Shown: positions 49,701 to 61,690 of the stretch, one piece after another
Position numbering within the stretch: position 1 is the first letter of the stretch
Layout: each line of letters starts with the position of its first letter
The notes under the pieces: model-generated
Seen by the model: only the letters and a program-made list of their open reading frames with translations
The model's database searches: none
What the model was told of the DNA's origin: nothing
Source: Bilabrum cf. latius
Lineage: Eukaryota; Bigyra: Bicosoecida; Bigyra; Bicosoecida
Assembly (NCBI GenBank): GCA_965178125.1
Contig: OZ237769.1
Span: 372,001 to 436,000, forward strand
Length of the DNA: 64,000 nucleotides
Direction of reading: 5' to 3'
Translations under genes and position numbers: made by a program

Positions 49701-52700
49701 GAGGCTGGGAAGAGGACAGTAAGGCGTCCAAAGGCGACGGCCAGGGAGATACATAGCCGCTGTTAGCCCCTGGATTTGCAGCAGCGGGCAGGAGCAGGCG
49801 CAAGCGCCGACGGACATCCCGCCGACGAATCGCAGACGAGGATGAAGACGATTAGGACGAGAGCGGGTCTGCCGATGGCAGCGCATCGGGGAGCAAGAAA
49901 AAGAAGGCGAAGCCTAAAGCCAAAGCAAAGCGCCCTGCCAGCAGGACAGGGAACGGGGGCGCTCAGGCTATGCAGGACGACGGCGATGGAGGCGAGGATG
50001 GGGAGGATGACGACGAGGACGAGGACGATGTGGCGGATCCCGAGGCACCAGCGCCCCGCATCTCGGTGGGCATGCTTCGGCGCATCCTGCAGGAAGGGGA
50101 ACACTTGCCAGTGGCCTTTCCGGAGCGGGCGCGGCTAAAGGAGCGCGTCGAGTTCGTGGATCGTTTGTCGAAGAGGATCAAGGAGCACCTGCCCAACCTG
50201 CCGGGTCACCCCAGAGGCGTGTCTGGGAACCGGCTGCCCTAGTCCTTCATGCTATCTTCGCAGGCTCTGGTGCAGCGCACTGCAGCGGTACCCGGCCTGC
50301 CTGCTGACTCCGTTGTGCTCGCAGACATCGCAAACGGGAGCTCGTTTGCCTCCTCCGGATCCAGTGGGGCCGCGTCAGCCCCTGCATCTAGCGGCGCGGG
50401 ACAGGTGCCGCTGGGGGGGGATGGCTCGGAGCATCATGTCGGTTTAACTAGTGCAGTCAAAACTGATGGGGGCAAGGACGACCCATCCGTCCGTCCCCAG
50501 ACGCTGCACGTCAGCTATCTCGACCCGCTGCAAGGGGGCACGCTGGGCGCCAGCATCGGTAGCACCACGTCGAGCGGGCTGGTTCCCGGGTACCGCAGGG
50601 CGCGATTTCCGCTGGCGCACGTGCAGGCCCTGGCACTGGATGCAGCGCACTGTGGCGTAGGTTTTGCCGAGGCAGAAGTAGCCTCTCAGGTGTGCGAGGC
50701 CGCTCTGGTGTGGAAGAAACGGGCGGAGCAGCTTCTTCACGGGGCCGAGCGGCCCACTGCACGTCTGTTGCGGGACCACGCAGACGCGGCGGAGTACCTG
50801 CCCGTCGATCTCTCGCCCGAAGTGGCTGCGCTGCGGCGGGCGGTCGCCAGGGCAGATGCCTGGAGGGGAGCTGCAAGGGCAACTCTCAAGGTAGCAATGC
50901 TGAGGACGCAGAGCGCCGTAAGTGGCGCGTCTTCGTCTGCGGCAGCTGCCGCAGAGGACACTGGCGGGGCTTCCGGGGCCACGGATGCCGGCGGGCGGTC
51001 GTCTCGTCGCGCTGCCGCTTCGAATGCGAAGAGCGCGCTGTTGGCAAGGCAGATCCAGAACGGGGATGGCGGCGTGGGCAACGATGGCGGGTCCGGGGGC
51101 GGCGGATCATCCGGGTCTGGTTCCTCTGGCCTCATGCGGCGAGGGATCGGTGGTCTGTCTCAGGACACGGTGTCCACGGGGCAATTTGACGGTGCGATTG
51201 CGCTCACGACTGTGGAGGAGCTGCTCAGGGCAGGACGGGGGAAGTCTCTCCCGAACGTGGCGGGGGCGAGAGAGTGGAAGGAGTTGGAGGGCGCTGCCAA
51301 GACTGCCAATGATTGGGTGCGGCAGGTGCGGAAGGCGCTCGAAGACGCCACAGCGGCAGAAGCAGCAGCTGCGGAGGATCAAGCAGAGAGACTGGGTGTC
51401 AAATCATCTGGACATGGTGCGTCAAGTGCATCTACTGCATCTGGTGCACTAGCAAGCAGCAGCAGCAGCAGCAGCAGCAGCAAGATGGTGGATGACGCCG
51501 AGGATGAGGCTGGGGTGATCGGCACGAGCGACGACGAGTCCCTCCGATCCGGTCCCAGGGCCGCACTCGTCACAGCACTAGAGGAGCTGGACGAGCTCGA
51601 GGAAAGCGGCGATGCCCTCCACGTGCACGTGCCGGAGCATGCACTCCTTAAGATGGAACTCAGGGCGCGCAGGCTGGGGCTCAGGGCACGGGATGCCATT
51701 CGGGGCAAGCGAAGGAGAAGGCTAAGCGAGCTCACCCGCATCATAGGAGAGTTTGAGCAGGCCCGTGCCGAGGGCGTGTACACTCTGCCGAGCAGTAAAG
51801 CTGCCATGGCGGCCAAGGCGCTCGGCGGGACCAGGATTCAGTACTCGCCTCCCCGCGCAGCCATCGAGGGCGAGATTCGACAGGCGGTCGCCGCTGCAAC
51901 CGCCTGGTCCCAGAGGACAATCAGGCTGCTGCAGCGGAGGTGTGGCATCGACAGGCTCAGGACGGCGATCAGTGACGCGCAGAGTATTCCCGTCGATATG
52001 TCCGTTGAGCAGGGGCCCCTGGAGGAGGCCATCGCGGGCTGTGCCGCGTGGGAGACTGCAGCCGCACCCGTGATCGACGCGTTGAAAGCAGCTGCGGCGG
52101 CGCACTCATCACACAAGCAGCAGGACCTGGAAGAAGGGGTCGCCCCATCGGAAGGCCAGTCGGAGGATTTGCCACTCTCCTCTTCAACCTCTCGAGATGA
52201 TGCACCCCGCGTGCCACTTGCCCGCCTCCGCAGCCTCGTTCGCTCTGCAGAGGCGCTGCAGGCTTCCCCTGCCGGAGTGGAGCTGGTGCAAGCCGCTTGT
52301 CTCGAGGCGGAGCGTTGGCTGCGGCGGGCGGTTGCCGCACTGCCTGAGCACGAAGTGGCCCGCATGCTGATGGAGGACGACCCCAGCCAAGGCGCTGATG
52401 CACACCTGAGCGCGGATGCTGCGGCTGGAGGCAGCGGGGCGAAAGACAGAGCCATGGCAGCTGCCTCGATGCAGAAGGGGTTGCACGACCTGGCGGGCAG
52501 CAGCAGCGCAGCTGAGAGTGCAAACAGCGACGGCGATGATGATGATGATGACGATGCTGATGATGACGATGATGAAGATGTTGTGTCTGCGCGCGGCTCC
52601 CCGCCCACGCTGCCGGACGACCCGCCAGAGTTCGGCCGGTCCGCGTCCCGCGGGTCACGCCGCTCGCGGGCCTCCGCCTCCAGCAGCAAGCGTGCCAAGT

Positions 52701-55700
52701 CCAGAGGTAAGAGTGCGGCAAGCGGCCCAGGCTAGGCAGCCAGCCGGTCATCCAAGGCGTCGCGCGGCGGCAGGCGAGGCGGCAAGTCCCTCGCCTGCGC
52801 CGCTGCATCGTCATCGTCGTCCTCACAGGGTCGCAAGCCTGTAGCGAGCCAGGATCCAGTCTCGTTGGATGAGTTGGAGCAGCTGCAGCAGGACGCTGCT
52901 GGGCTGGCAGGAGACATCCGTGCTCCGCTGCGGAGGATCGAAGGGTTGATACGTACCGCAAGCGCATGGCAGCGGGAGGCCAATAGTCTGCTCGAAGCCT
53001 GGTTTGGAACCGCAGCAGACGAGCCGATGCACCCGGGAAAGGTGGCGGAAATACATGCGGCGCGCAGCGCTGCTGTTGCTGCCGCATGCGCCGCCGTGAA
53101 GTCCGGCCGATCCGGTGAGCGAGCAATGGCAGCTGCCAGCGGGGCTGCTGGCCGGATCCTTGGCGTGGGCCGTGGGCCTGCCGCAAGGGATCAGGCAAGA
53201 GCAGCATGCAGATTCGTCGTGACGAGCGTGGCGCTGCTTCGTGTGGCGGGCAGGATCGGCGTGTCCATCGAGGAAGAGGCCACGCTGGAGCAGGCACTGT
53301 CCGTTGTCAGATGGTAGGCAAAGGCTCGCGGCGTGCTGTCGCTCCTCGGTGCAATCCGCAAGCGAAGGGAGGAGTTCGCTCCTGCGGCCGTCCGCATTCT
53401 ATCTGAGCCAGAGGACAAGCCACGTGTCGGTGGTAGAGCCGGCGCAAAGTGGCGCCGGCCGGCACTTGTCGATCTGTCATCCTGGATGGACGATGCGGCT
53501 GGAGCCAGGGAGCGCGTGAGAATGAGGCGGGCAGTTCGCAGGGCCGTGGTAAGAGCTGTGGTGGGTGCCGATGGGGTGGGTAGCGAGGGTGACGAGGAAG
53601 AGGTGCAGTCCAAGATAGAAAGAGCGCTTGCTGCCTTTGGCATCGACCTGTCATCCGATCAGGCGGAGGAGGATGCGACCGCAGATATGCGCGATGGTGA
53701 TGACGACGACGAGGATGAGGACGAGGACGAAGGTGATGCCGAAACGCACGGTGAGGATGAGGACGACGGAGGCAAGCAGTCCTCTTCGTCTGGATTGCGA
53801 AGGGCCCACTCGGCCTCTTCCGCTGCGACGCAGGACACTGCAGCCTCGCACAGGCCCAAACGGCACCGAGCCAGCGGGCAGGGCTCCATGGGCGATGAGT
53901 CTGGCGGGGACAGTGACGTGGTAGAGGAAGGGGTGGAAACTGTAGGTGCCGCTGAACGGAGGGGCAGAGGACGGGGAAGGGGTAGGGGTAAGGGCAGGGG
54001 CAGAGGACGGGGCAGGGGCCGCGGCCGCGGCCGGGTCGCGGCCCCGGCACCATCCCCGCCCACAACGAGGGCGACACGGGATGGAGCAGTGCAAGCAACA
54101 GCCTCTAGCGGCATCCCCAAGGCTCCGCCGCAGTATGCAGCGGGGAACAACGCACTTGCTAGCGCTGCGGCAGAGCCCACGTCATTTGCGGGCGCGTTGC
54201 CGAGGCCTGGTTTGGCTGCTTCTGGCAGGGGAAGGGGCCGTGGCCGGGGCCGTGGGAGGGGGAGGGGCAGGAGGGGCCGGGGCCGTGGCAGAGGCAGGGG
54301 CAGGGGGCGCGGGAGAGGACGGGGTCGCAAGTCGGGCGGGTCAGCAGGTCGTCAAAGCGGAAGCGGGGCGTCGAATGACGAGTGGGTGGTCCCACGTGCG
54401 CCACGGCCGTCTGGGCGGCAGTCAGGTAGCGCTGGATTCGGGCCAAGCGACGCGTTGGCTGTGCTGCTGCGAGGTCTTGGGGTTCAGTTGGGCCCCGGTT
54501 TCGAGTACACGAAGACCGCCAAGCCGCTGCAAAGGGACTGGGACGAGGCCTGCGCGCCCTTGGAAACTGCCGTTAGCCGAGGGGTGCGCTTCGCCAGAAT
54601 GATTGGCAAGACTGCGCTGTATGGCGTGGATGAAGAACGCGCTCGAAGGGCGGCCGCAGAGGTGGGGCAAGTGCTGCAGTCAGCCGCGAAAAAGCGGGGC
54701 TGGATGGAGGCCAGCGGGCTTGCGCTGGAACATGCAGCGCTGCACTTGGAGACTGGCAGGTTTGCGACTGCGCTGCGTGCCGATGTCAGAGGTGATGAGG
54801 TGCCGCTGGCTCTAGAGCTGGCTGGTGTGACCGTGGCGAGTGCAACGGATGTGTCGTCAATTGGAGCGGATGCCATCAAGAAGCCGGACGACAGCGGTGG
54901 CGCTTCACGCGGTGCTGCAACGGCTGGAGGTGCCCAGCGATCCGGCGGTGTGGCGTCCGCGGCGAGCAAGCTGATGAGCGATGCTGGAGATGACGATGAA
55001 GAAGAGGACAAGGGCAAGCGCGACGGTACCGAGGGCACTCACGACAAGGAATAGGGATAGCAGCACGAAGCCTAGCAGAGCATCAAGGCAAGCGAGATCA
55101 CCGCCATGCAAGATGATGACAGCTCCGACTCAGACGAAGCCGACAGTTTCGCGGCAAGAGCGGGCAGGCGACTGAAACACAAGCTGCAGATGGACCCCTT
55201 GGCTACCGCAGCGGTGCAAGAGATCGAAGCAGCGCTGCAAGCTTCTTCCCAGTCGGATTCTGGAAGCCCCGTCATTGGAGCAGCGTCAATGCCCGGCGAT
55301 CCCTTGTCTGCCTTGGCAGGAGTTACCGCTGAGGAGGCCTTCGCATCCATTGGCGGCTTGGGGCCTGCAGCCAGCCACGTTCTTCTGCACGGCATCCTGA
55401 CCAGTGCAGGCAGCGAATTTGGGCCGGACGGGGCAAGGCTGGGGCAAGACGAAGGTACCATCGCAAGGCGGATGTCCAAGGTGATCGAAGCGCTGGACGT
55501 GGGCAGCACTGCCGGCGGCGAGTACACGCAAGCAGACTTGGAGCTGGTGACGGCAGCCAGGCAGTTCCTGAGCCTAGAGTCGCTCCAAGAGCTGGTCAAG
55601 GAGGGCGAAGAGCTGGGCGTTGGGTCCATGGCCGGGCAGGCCCTGCAGCTTGAAGACGCGGCAGACTCCGTCGACCCGGAGGACTCGGAATCGATTGTGT

Positions 55701-58700
55701 CCGGGAGTCGCCAAGCGGCCCTCTTGCAGCAGAGCGCTGCCGCGAGCGACGCAGAGCGATCCGCGGTGCTTGACGCCATTCGCCGAGAGGCCACCGCGGC
55801 GCACCAGTGGCTCGAATCCGCCGAGTAGCTGCTGTGCGCCAAGTATTCCCCGGGCCGCTCCGACCAGGATCTCTCTCGCACCCTGGATGCACTCGTGGCC
55901 TCCATGAATCCTGCCGAACTGCGGAAGCAGCCGGGGCTGGGTAACGTTCCGCAAGACCCGAGCAAGGGCTCGGTGGTGGTTGGATCAGCTATGGAAGGGG
56001 AGGGCCTGCAGTGCGCTTTGTCTCTTGAGCAGGGTCTCCTGCTCGTGGCTGCTGGACAGCTGCTGAGCGTGCCTTTGGCCACCTTGGACGTGCTTCGGAA
56101 GGAAACCGCCATGGCACTTGCCATGGAGACGGGCTGCCAAAGATTGTTTGCAGCCGCGGCAGCAGCGCGCGCCTCCGGCTCAAAGGCAGGGAAGAGCAAA
56201 GCGGGCGTGTCCTCGTCTTCGCCGTACTACTACCAACTGCAGCTGGATAACCCCGAGTTTGATGGATCGCCAAGCGCACAGGGATTGCCCGGAGGTGGCG
56301 CGCCTGCAGGCAGCAGCGCGGTGCCACCAGAGCTCGCGGTCCGCGGGGCCATTGCCCGATCCGGGCTGCCTTCCATCCAAGTTCTAGCCCGGTTAGCACA
56401 CAGCGTGGGATACAGGCTCGCCCTTGCAGGCGATGCCGCAAGCAGAAGCAGCCAGGTGGTTCAGGCTGCTGAGCAGTGGATCCAGCAGGCTCGGGCCATG
56501 GGATTGCAGCACAGGCAGGCAGATCCCATGGGCATGGTGCGGCTCCTTACCCAGGCAAAGCGCATTCCTATCGATCTTACGGAGCCGATATTGGCCATGG
56601 AACGCGCCTGCAAGCAGCACTGCATGTGCAGGCAAGCCTGGCAGGACCCGATGATCCACTGCGACGCTTGTGGGACGTTCTTCCACGCGCAGTGCCTTGG
56701 TTACTCCGATGACGAAGCGGCCGCGATCGCGGAGGGGCAGGAGGCAAGGGAACAGGCGAGGTCCATCCTAAGGCAGGCCCGAGCGAAGGCGATTGAAGCA
56801 GCGGAGGCAGGTCGCGTGAAGGAAAGCCGATCCATAGCGCGACAAGGCATGGCCAAAGCCGACGAAGTACTCTTGCGGGCCCCAGCCACTCCCTTCGTCC
56901 CCAGCCGCGGCACCAGGATCCCGGACCCTAGGGACGTGGAAGAGAAGACGGAAGTTGAGCTGGCGATCGAGGCCGCGACCCTCGCGCAGTACTCGGGGAG
57001 GGGCAGGCCTCGAAGCGCGAGGACGGACAGGGGCCCGAGCCTGGCTGATGAGCTGGCCCAGGTGCCGACTCTGGATCCTGTATCCGTCTCGCACGAGGCC
57101 CTGTTCGACTCTGCAGGTGGGAACGGGCACGTCAAAAAGGCAGCCGGGGGGAGGAAGGCCGTAAAGGCGTCGTCCGCGGCAGCAGTTGCAATGGAGGATG
57201 ATTCCGACGAGGCGGAAGTTGGTGAAAACTCCAGTGGTTCGCATTCCGGTCGCGCCGGTGTCACGCTCCATCCGCCCCCTCTTCAGCCTAGTGCGCCGTA
57301 CCCGTTCCTGCGACTCGGCGGGGCTGCCCTCCTGCCCTACAGCAAGTTCGCGTTTGGGAGCGGGCAGCTTCCAGAGCGCGACAGCAGCCACGGAGCCGAA
57401 TCTGTTGCAGTAGACGGCGAGCTGAGAACGCGGTGTGCTCCCTTCCTGTGCCCTGGGTGCCGAGCCCGCTGGACTCTAAAGGTGGTGGTGGACCGGGGTG
57501 TGGTTGCGCTTCGAGCGCTAGTGGAGGCGCATTTGCTCGATGCCTCCAGGGCCTCCGCAGCGGAGGTGGCTTCGCTGAGGAGGCAGGTGCAGTGGCGCGA
57601 CGCAGTGCTGACTTGGGTGGCGAGCTTCGCGAGAAGACAGAAGGCTGCCAAAGCGGCCAAGGCTGAGCTTGAAAAGGGTGCTAATGGCGATGCCGATGGT
57701 GCTGGCGATGCTTCTGGCACTGGCTAGGACTCGGCGGCCTTGCCCGGTGCTGCTACCGGCGAGACACCCGGAGCCAGCGAGCCTGGCAACGGTGAGGAGT
57801 CTGCCTCAGGTGCCGGTGCATCCAGCTCATCCAGCGGCGGTGCAGGGGCCAATACGGAAGAACCCAGCCAGGCCAAGATGGAAGATGGCGATGTTCTCGA
57901 GTCTAGTGACGGAATGAAGAGCGCAGCCAGAAGCTCAGATGATCTGCAAGGCAAGGGCGACGATTCCGACGCAGCCAGCAAAGAAGCCGACAAGGGCGGC
58001 AGCTAGGCGGTCTCTGCCGATGCTGACGATGCTACAGCTGCCCGCATCAAGTAGCTCGAGGAGGAATACGGAATAGGTGCATCTTACATTTAGAGGGAGC
58101 TGTCACGCCTCCCAGCCTTCGCGCCTCCCCAGCGCGCGTTCGTTGGCTCGGCACCCGTCAGGTCCTGGGTGGAGCAGGTGGCCACAGCGTTGGGTGTATC
58201 GCGCGTGTGCAGGCAGCAAAACGGTACTCTGGCTGTTCTGCAGGCGCGCAGTGCGGAGCACTTGATGCAGCTGCTGAGGGCGGGTCAGCACGCCTCGATC
58301 GGATCGCTTCGGGGACCGCTCAAAGACGCGTGGAGCGGGTCACAGGCGCTCTGCAACAGCAGCGCCCCAGCTGGTAGAGGCACAGCTGCGGTCGATGGGC
58401 CAGGTGCGGCGTCTGGCGAAGGCCCAGTCAATGGCAGGCTTCGCGGATCCTCCTTTGCCCCGCAACCATACGACCCCGCCACGGGCGAATTGCTTCCTCT
58501 CCCCGATATCTTTGACCAGGCGAGGCTGGCGGAACGTTCGGCGCAAATCGCCTGCCTCCCTGCCTGGCTGCGGAACCGGCGACTCGGCAACGCTGACCTC
58601 TTGCGGATCACTCGGCGGTGCAGGCAGATCTTCTTCGTGCAGCCTGTGCCCGCGCCGACTGTCAGGGTAGAGGTCGCGACCGACGTCCCTGCCGGGCTAG

Positions 58701-58820
58701 GGATCGGGGGCGAGGCAGATCTGGGCTTCGAGACGGAAGATTTGCCGCTGGATGAGAACGGTAACTTGATGCAGCAGCGATCGAATGAAGAAGGCGACAT
58801 CAACGGTACCCTAGGCAAGG

Positions 58821-58869
<49 letters not shown>

Positions 58870-61690
58870 TGAAGTTGGCAACGTGGACGCAACAGCGACT
58901 TCTGCTGGGAAATATGCGGGGACATCCAAGGCTTCAGCTGGACGTATCTCTTCTGTTAAGGACGGTCAGCGGATGTCTGCTGCAAGCGCTGCAGCTCTGG
59001 TGGACGGCTGGCTCAACAGAGGGGCAATAGGAAGTTTGCCCTCTGAATGCAGCCCCGAGGCGCAGGAGCAGTGCGTGCTTCCTGCCCCTAGTACAACCCA
59101 GGACTCGTGCAGACTTACCCCCACCACCTAGCTCGCCGCGCCCCCCACGCTAGAGATCTGCGTGGAGCACGTGTGCACTGCCCTCAGGGCTCTTCTGTGG
59201 GCGGGGCGCTACTTGAACCCGTGGAACGCACGACTAGAGATGCTGAGGGCATCAGCGATAGCAGTGGATCCCGCTGTTCCTCATCTGTAGTCGGCACAAG
59301 CCATCTTGCGACAGCAGCAGCAGGCTGCAGCTGACGGCCACCCAGAGGCCATTCCCTTACCTCACCCCCCACAGTAGCCCGGGGATGGATACAGGTTGTG
59401 CGCCGGTCTCGGGGTCGGCGGCCCGCTGGAGGCTTGTGGCCGGCTGGAAGATGTGTATGGCGCACTGTTGACAGCTTCAAGCGTGCCGCTGCTCGGTCGC
59501 GATGCTGAGGATGCAGTATGTGGCATGGGACCGGGCGCATGGTCGGTTGACGCGGCGGAGGGCAGCGGTGCGGGCGGCTCGGGCACGGCCCCGATCCTTG
59601 CTTCGATTGCAGGCCGTGCTGCCCTGTGGAGACACAAGGCTAGGAAGCTGCTCCGGCAGGATGGGCCGGTATCTATCAAGCCGTTCGAGCAGCATGTGGC
59701 TGCGGGCAGGCGGATCCCCGTGACTCTGCCGGAGGAGGGGTCCATGTCCAGCGTGATCAACGATGGAGGCAGGAGCTGGTGCGTGTGCGGCGGGCTGAGC
59801 CACGGTTTCATGATTGGATGCGACTTCTGCGACCAGTGGTACCACGGCGAGTGCGTCGGGGTGACCCCTGAGAACGCGCCGCAGCCAGACATCTCCGGCA
59901 TTGGCAGGCACGCGCTTACCGAGCACGACCAGGGCAAGTACCGCTGCCCCAAGTGCTGCACCGGAGGGAGGCCGTACCATTTCCAGCGCGAGATGGAGCA
60001 CTCACAAACCATGAAGCAGGAGCGGGAGCAGGCAGAACCGGGGCTCATGGCCAAGTGCTGGGAGCCTGTCAACGTGCCGCCGGCGACGCGTGTAGCGGGA
60101 ACTTCGATTCGCAAGGACCCAGCCGATGGTGGCAATGCTGAGTAGGGTGAGCAGACGCAGGATGAGCAGGGAGGCAGCGATTCCGCTGGTCAGTCCTCGC
60201 CGTCCGTGCGGTATGTGACTGACCCGTGGCTGGAGAACAGGGCACGCGGCGACTTGGCCGTGAAGGGGCTGGCGCAGTTCGGCTGCTACCTGCCGGGCGG
60301 CGGTTCGGCTCTCGCGGAACGCGGCAACAAGGACCGAGATGAGAAGGAGCTGGAGGAGGAGGAGGAGGATGGCGCGGGTGCAGTGGATGATGGGGAGCTG
60401 CAGCCCGTGGCACTCGTACCGCTGGCGGCCGGCGCCGCTCCCGAGCATGCCAAGCGAAGGCCGTGGGTGGGCCGTCTGCCCCTGGTGGCGAGCTTCGCGC
60501 ACCTGCGGCCGTCCCGCAACCGGTTCGACGCGCATGCGGTGCAGCGCATTGCAGCGCATGCCCGGGATGGGTGGGTGGATCGGCTGGGCGCCGAGTGGCT
60601 GCCCCCGCCTGCTTCCTCGGAAGCGCTGGCGAAGCGCCGTGGAAAAGAGGCGTCAAGCAGCGGGGAAGCGGGGTCAAAGGACAGCAATGAAGGGGGGACA
60701 GCAGTCGCTGATGCAGCGGCAGGATCTCCCAAACGGGCGTCATCGACAGCAAGCAAGCCTGCAGATCTGGAGGAATGGACGCAGGAGCTGCCACCTGTCA
60801 AAGACGTGGGTTCTGCATCATCACCGTCATCATCATCATCGTCGTCGTCGTCTTCTGCCACAACGTCCAGTGCATCTGCAGCCAAGGAACCTGAGCGAAA
60901 GTTCGATCCCCCAGCGGTGCCCCGTTGGTGCCTAGAGGCCACGAGGCGCGGGGAATCGCTCTCCAACGACGCGCTTAAATCGTACTTGCGCACGCTACAA
61001 TAGGAGGCAGACGTGTCCCAAGGAGCGGTCGGAAGGACCTCCCATCGTCGTCACACGATGCTCCTGCACCAGATCGGGCTGGCCAGCGAAGCAGAGCTCA
61101 GGGAGGCCCAGGCCATGGCCTCTGCATCGGCAGGTGCTGCCGCCGTAGGGCCATATGCGGGGGCGGGGCACAGGCTAAGGCGCATGCAGGAGGACGCGGG
61201 GATCGATCCTTCGATCGGTGGGCATGCCCCCGCCATGGGCGCCTACGACGGATCGGATCAGCTGCATCTGGCCAGCGACGTGGGTCTGTTCAAGCAGGTG
61301 GTTGCAACCGTCAACGAGGCAGCTGAGGCGGCGGGACTCGTGGTTGGCCAGGGCGAGGGCAGGGTGCCCCTTGAGGTGGCCGCCGCCGTGTTTGGCCACC
61401 TTGAGCCGCTGCTCCGATCCTAGCAGCGCAGCCTGAGCCAGTTCGAGGTGCACACGATCGCGATGCAGGTGAGGCAGGTGAGGCTGGGGCTGCACGTGCA
61501 AAGGGACGCTGGGCTAGACGGCGGCGTGGGCGGAGAGGCCGGAGGAGAAGAGGATGGTTTCCAAGGAGGGAGAGGACAGGCACGCATGGACGATGATGGT
61601 GTCGATGATGGTGATGGGCATGGTAGGCAGAGCACGATTGGGCGAGGCGGACGACGGTCGACCGAACGGCGGTCTGGTCGCCACAGATGA
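46717..61690 (+). CDS. Large PLU-1-repeat and PHD-finger chromatin protein, KDM5-like without JmjC (4,622 aa)
   Basis: Exons 46717-46749, 46886-47222, 48005-48872 and 49060-61690; lengths sum to a multiple of three and each junction keeps phase. About 22 in-frame TAG, no TAA or TGA before 61688. Exon 4 is dominated by helical units of the form L-x-x-L...A-x-x-W...A-x-x-LL, matching the PLU-1 domain of KDM5 demethylases (examples EAALVWKKRAEQLL, LRRILQEGEHLPVAFPERAR). Two PHD fingers sit near residues 2934-3210 (split) and 3987-4047, and a Gly-Arg block at 53960-54330 could bind RNA. JmjN, ARID and JmjC domains are absent, so a demethylase activity is not supported; a histone-reading scaffold is more likely. 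A second donor-like CAG-GTGAGG pair at 61468-61480 could start another intron, moving the true C-terminus downstream. Confidence 0.8.
46750..46885 (+). other. Intron 1 of the PLU-1/PHD gene
   Basis: 136 bp, donor TCT|GTGAGT, acceptor GCCGCAG, phase 0. It joins MEPLRLDHLLS to DLENHASASNLPYRPPRVDA. Confidence 0.7.
47223..48004 (+). other. Intron 2 of the PLU-1/PHD gene
   Basis: 782 bp, the longest intron here. Donor GAAGAAA|GTGAGC, acceptor TTTCCATCGCAG. Phase 1: A + TC rebuilds Ile, joining ...GICECLSTEE to IASYLTFTRRLL. It is AT-richer than the exons and I see no embedded gene. Confidence 0.65.
48873..49059 (+). other. Intron 3 of the PLU-1/PHD gene, with poly-C tract
   Basis: 187 bp. Donor GCCAA|GTGAGT, acceptor AATCCGCAG. 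AA + G rebuilds Lys and moves the frame from 1 to 2. A near-pure C run at 48981-49004, interrupted once by G, replaces the usual U-rich tract. Confidence 0.8.
49060..55850 (+). other. PLU-1-like helical repeat region
   Basis: Recurrent ~100-residue helical units carry a Trp-centred motif: VVKWRARLRDALG, VWKKRAEQLL, ANDWVRQVRKALE, ATAWSQRTIRLLQRR, CAAWETAAAPVIDAL, ERWLRRAVAAL, ASAWQREANSLLEAW and HQWLESAE-TAG-LL. KDM5 proteins carry one PLU-1 region; here the pattern is repeated many times. Acidic runs separate the units. Confidence 0.65.
53960..54330 (+). repeat. Gly-Arg-rich low-complexity segment
   Basis: Two GGx(A/C)GG-rich blocks (53960-54035, 54226-54330) encode alternating GRGRGR stretches, as in RNA-binding GAR domains. 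The antisense reads Pro/Leu/Arg and is not a gene. Confidence 0.85.
56621..57470 (+). other. PHD finger split by a ~250-residue insertion
   Basis: HCMCRQAWQDPMIHCDACGT then FFHAQCLGY supplies the first Cys pair, second Cys pair and His-Cys of a PHD finger like KDM5 PHD2. The closing pair CPGC appears only at about 57445 (CAPFLCPGCRARW), after an Ala/Arg/Glu-rich helix and charged linker. Confidence 0.6.
58823..58867 (+). repeat. GAGGAC microsatellite encoding Glu-Asp
   Basis: About 7.5 GAGGAC units in frame produce an acidic EDEDED run in the PLU-1/PHD protein. Confidence 0.95.
59780..59962 (+). other. Complete PHD finger
   Basis: Cys-x-Cys (CVC), CDFC, WYHGEC and final CPKC form a C4HC3 finger, with GVTP after the His-Cys as in KDM5 PHD3 and other H3K4-reading fingers. 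The loop before the last pair is slightly long (about 25 residues). Aromatic residues W-Y near the His fit a histone-tail pocket. Confidence 0.85.

Larger units (their letters stand above)
9295..51574. repeat. Dispersed 11-mer TGTGACGAGTG / CACTCGTCACA
   Basis: 17 exact copies. Forward at 14288, 16589, 23396, 30140, 35453, 35735 and 36212; reverse at 9295, 9561, 11817, 19295, 21074, 23674, 32582, 37636, 43953 and 51564. Near copies include 9646, 14257, 14547, 24079 and 36231. All but 51564 are in the giant gene. Confidence 0.9.
2989..61310. repeat. Dispersed palindromes CGAACGTTCG and (A/G)GTTGCAACCG
   Basis: CGAACGTTCG at 2989, 23582, 23848 and 48345, with 9-base versions near 16752 and 58534. 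(A/G)GTTGCAACCG at 17465, 28643, 38054, 48453 and 61300. Both have palindromic cores. Confidence 0.7.
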
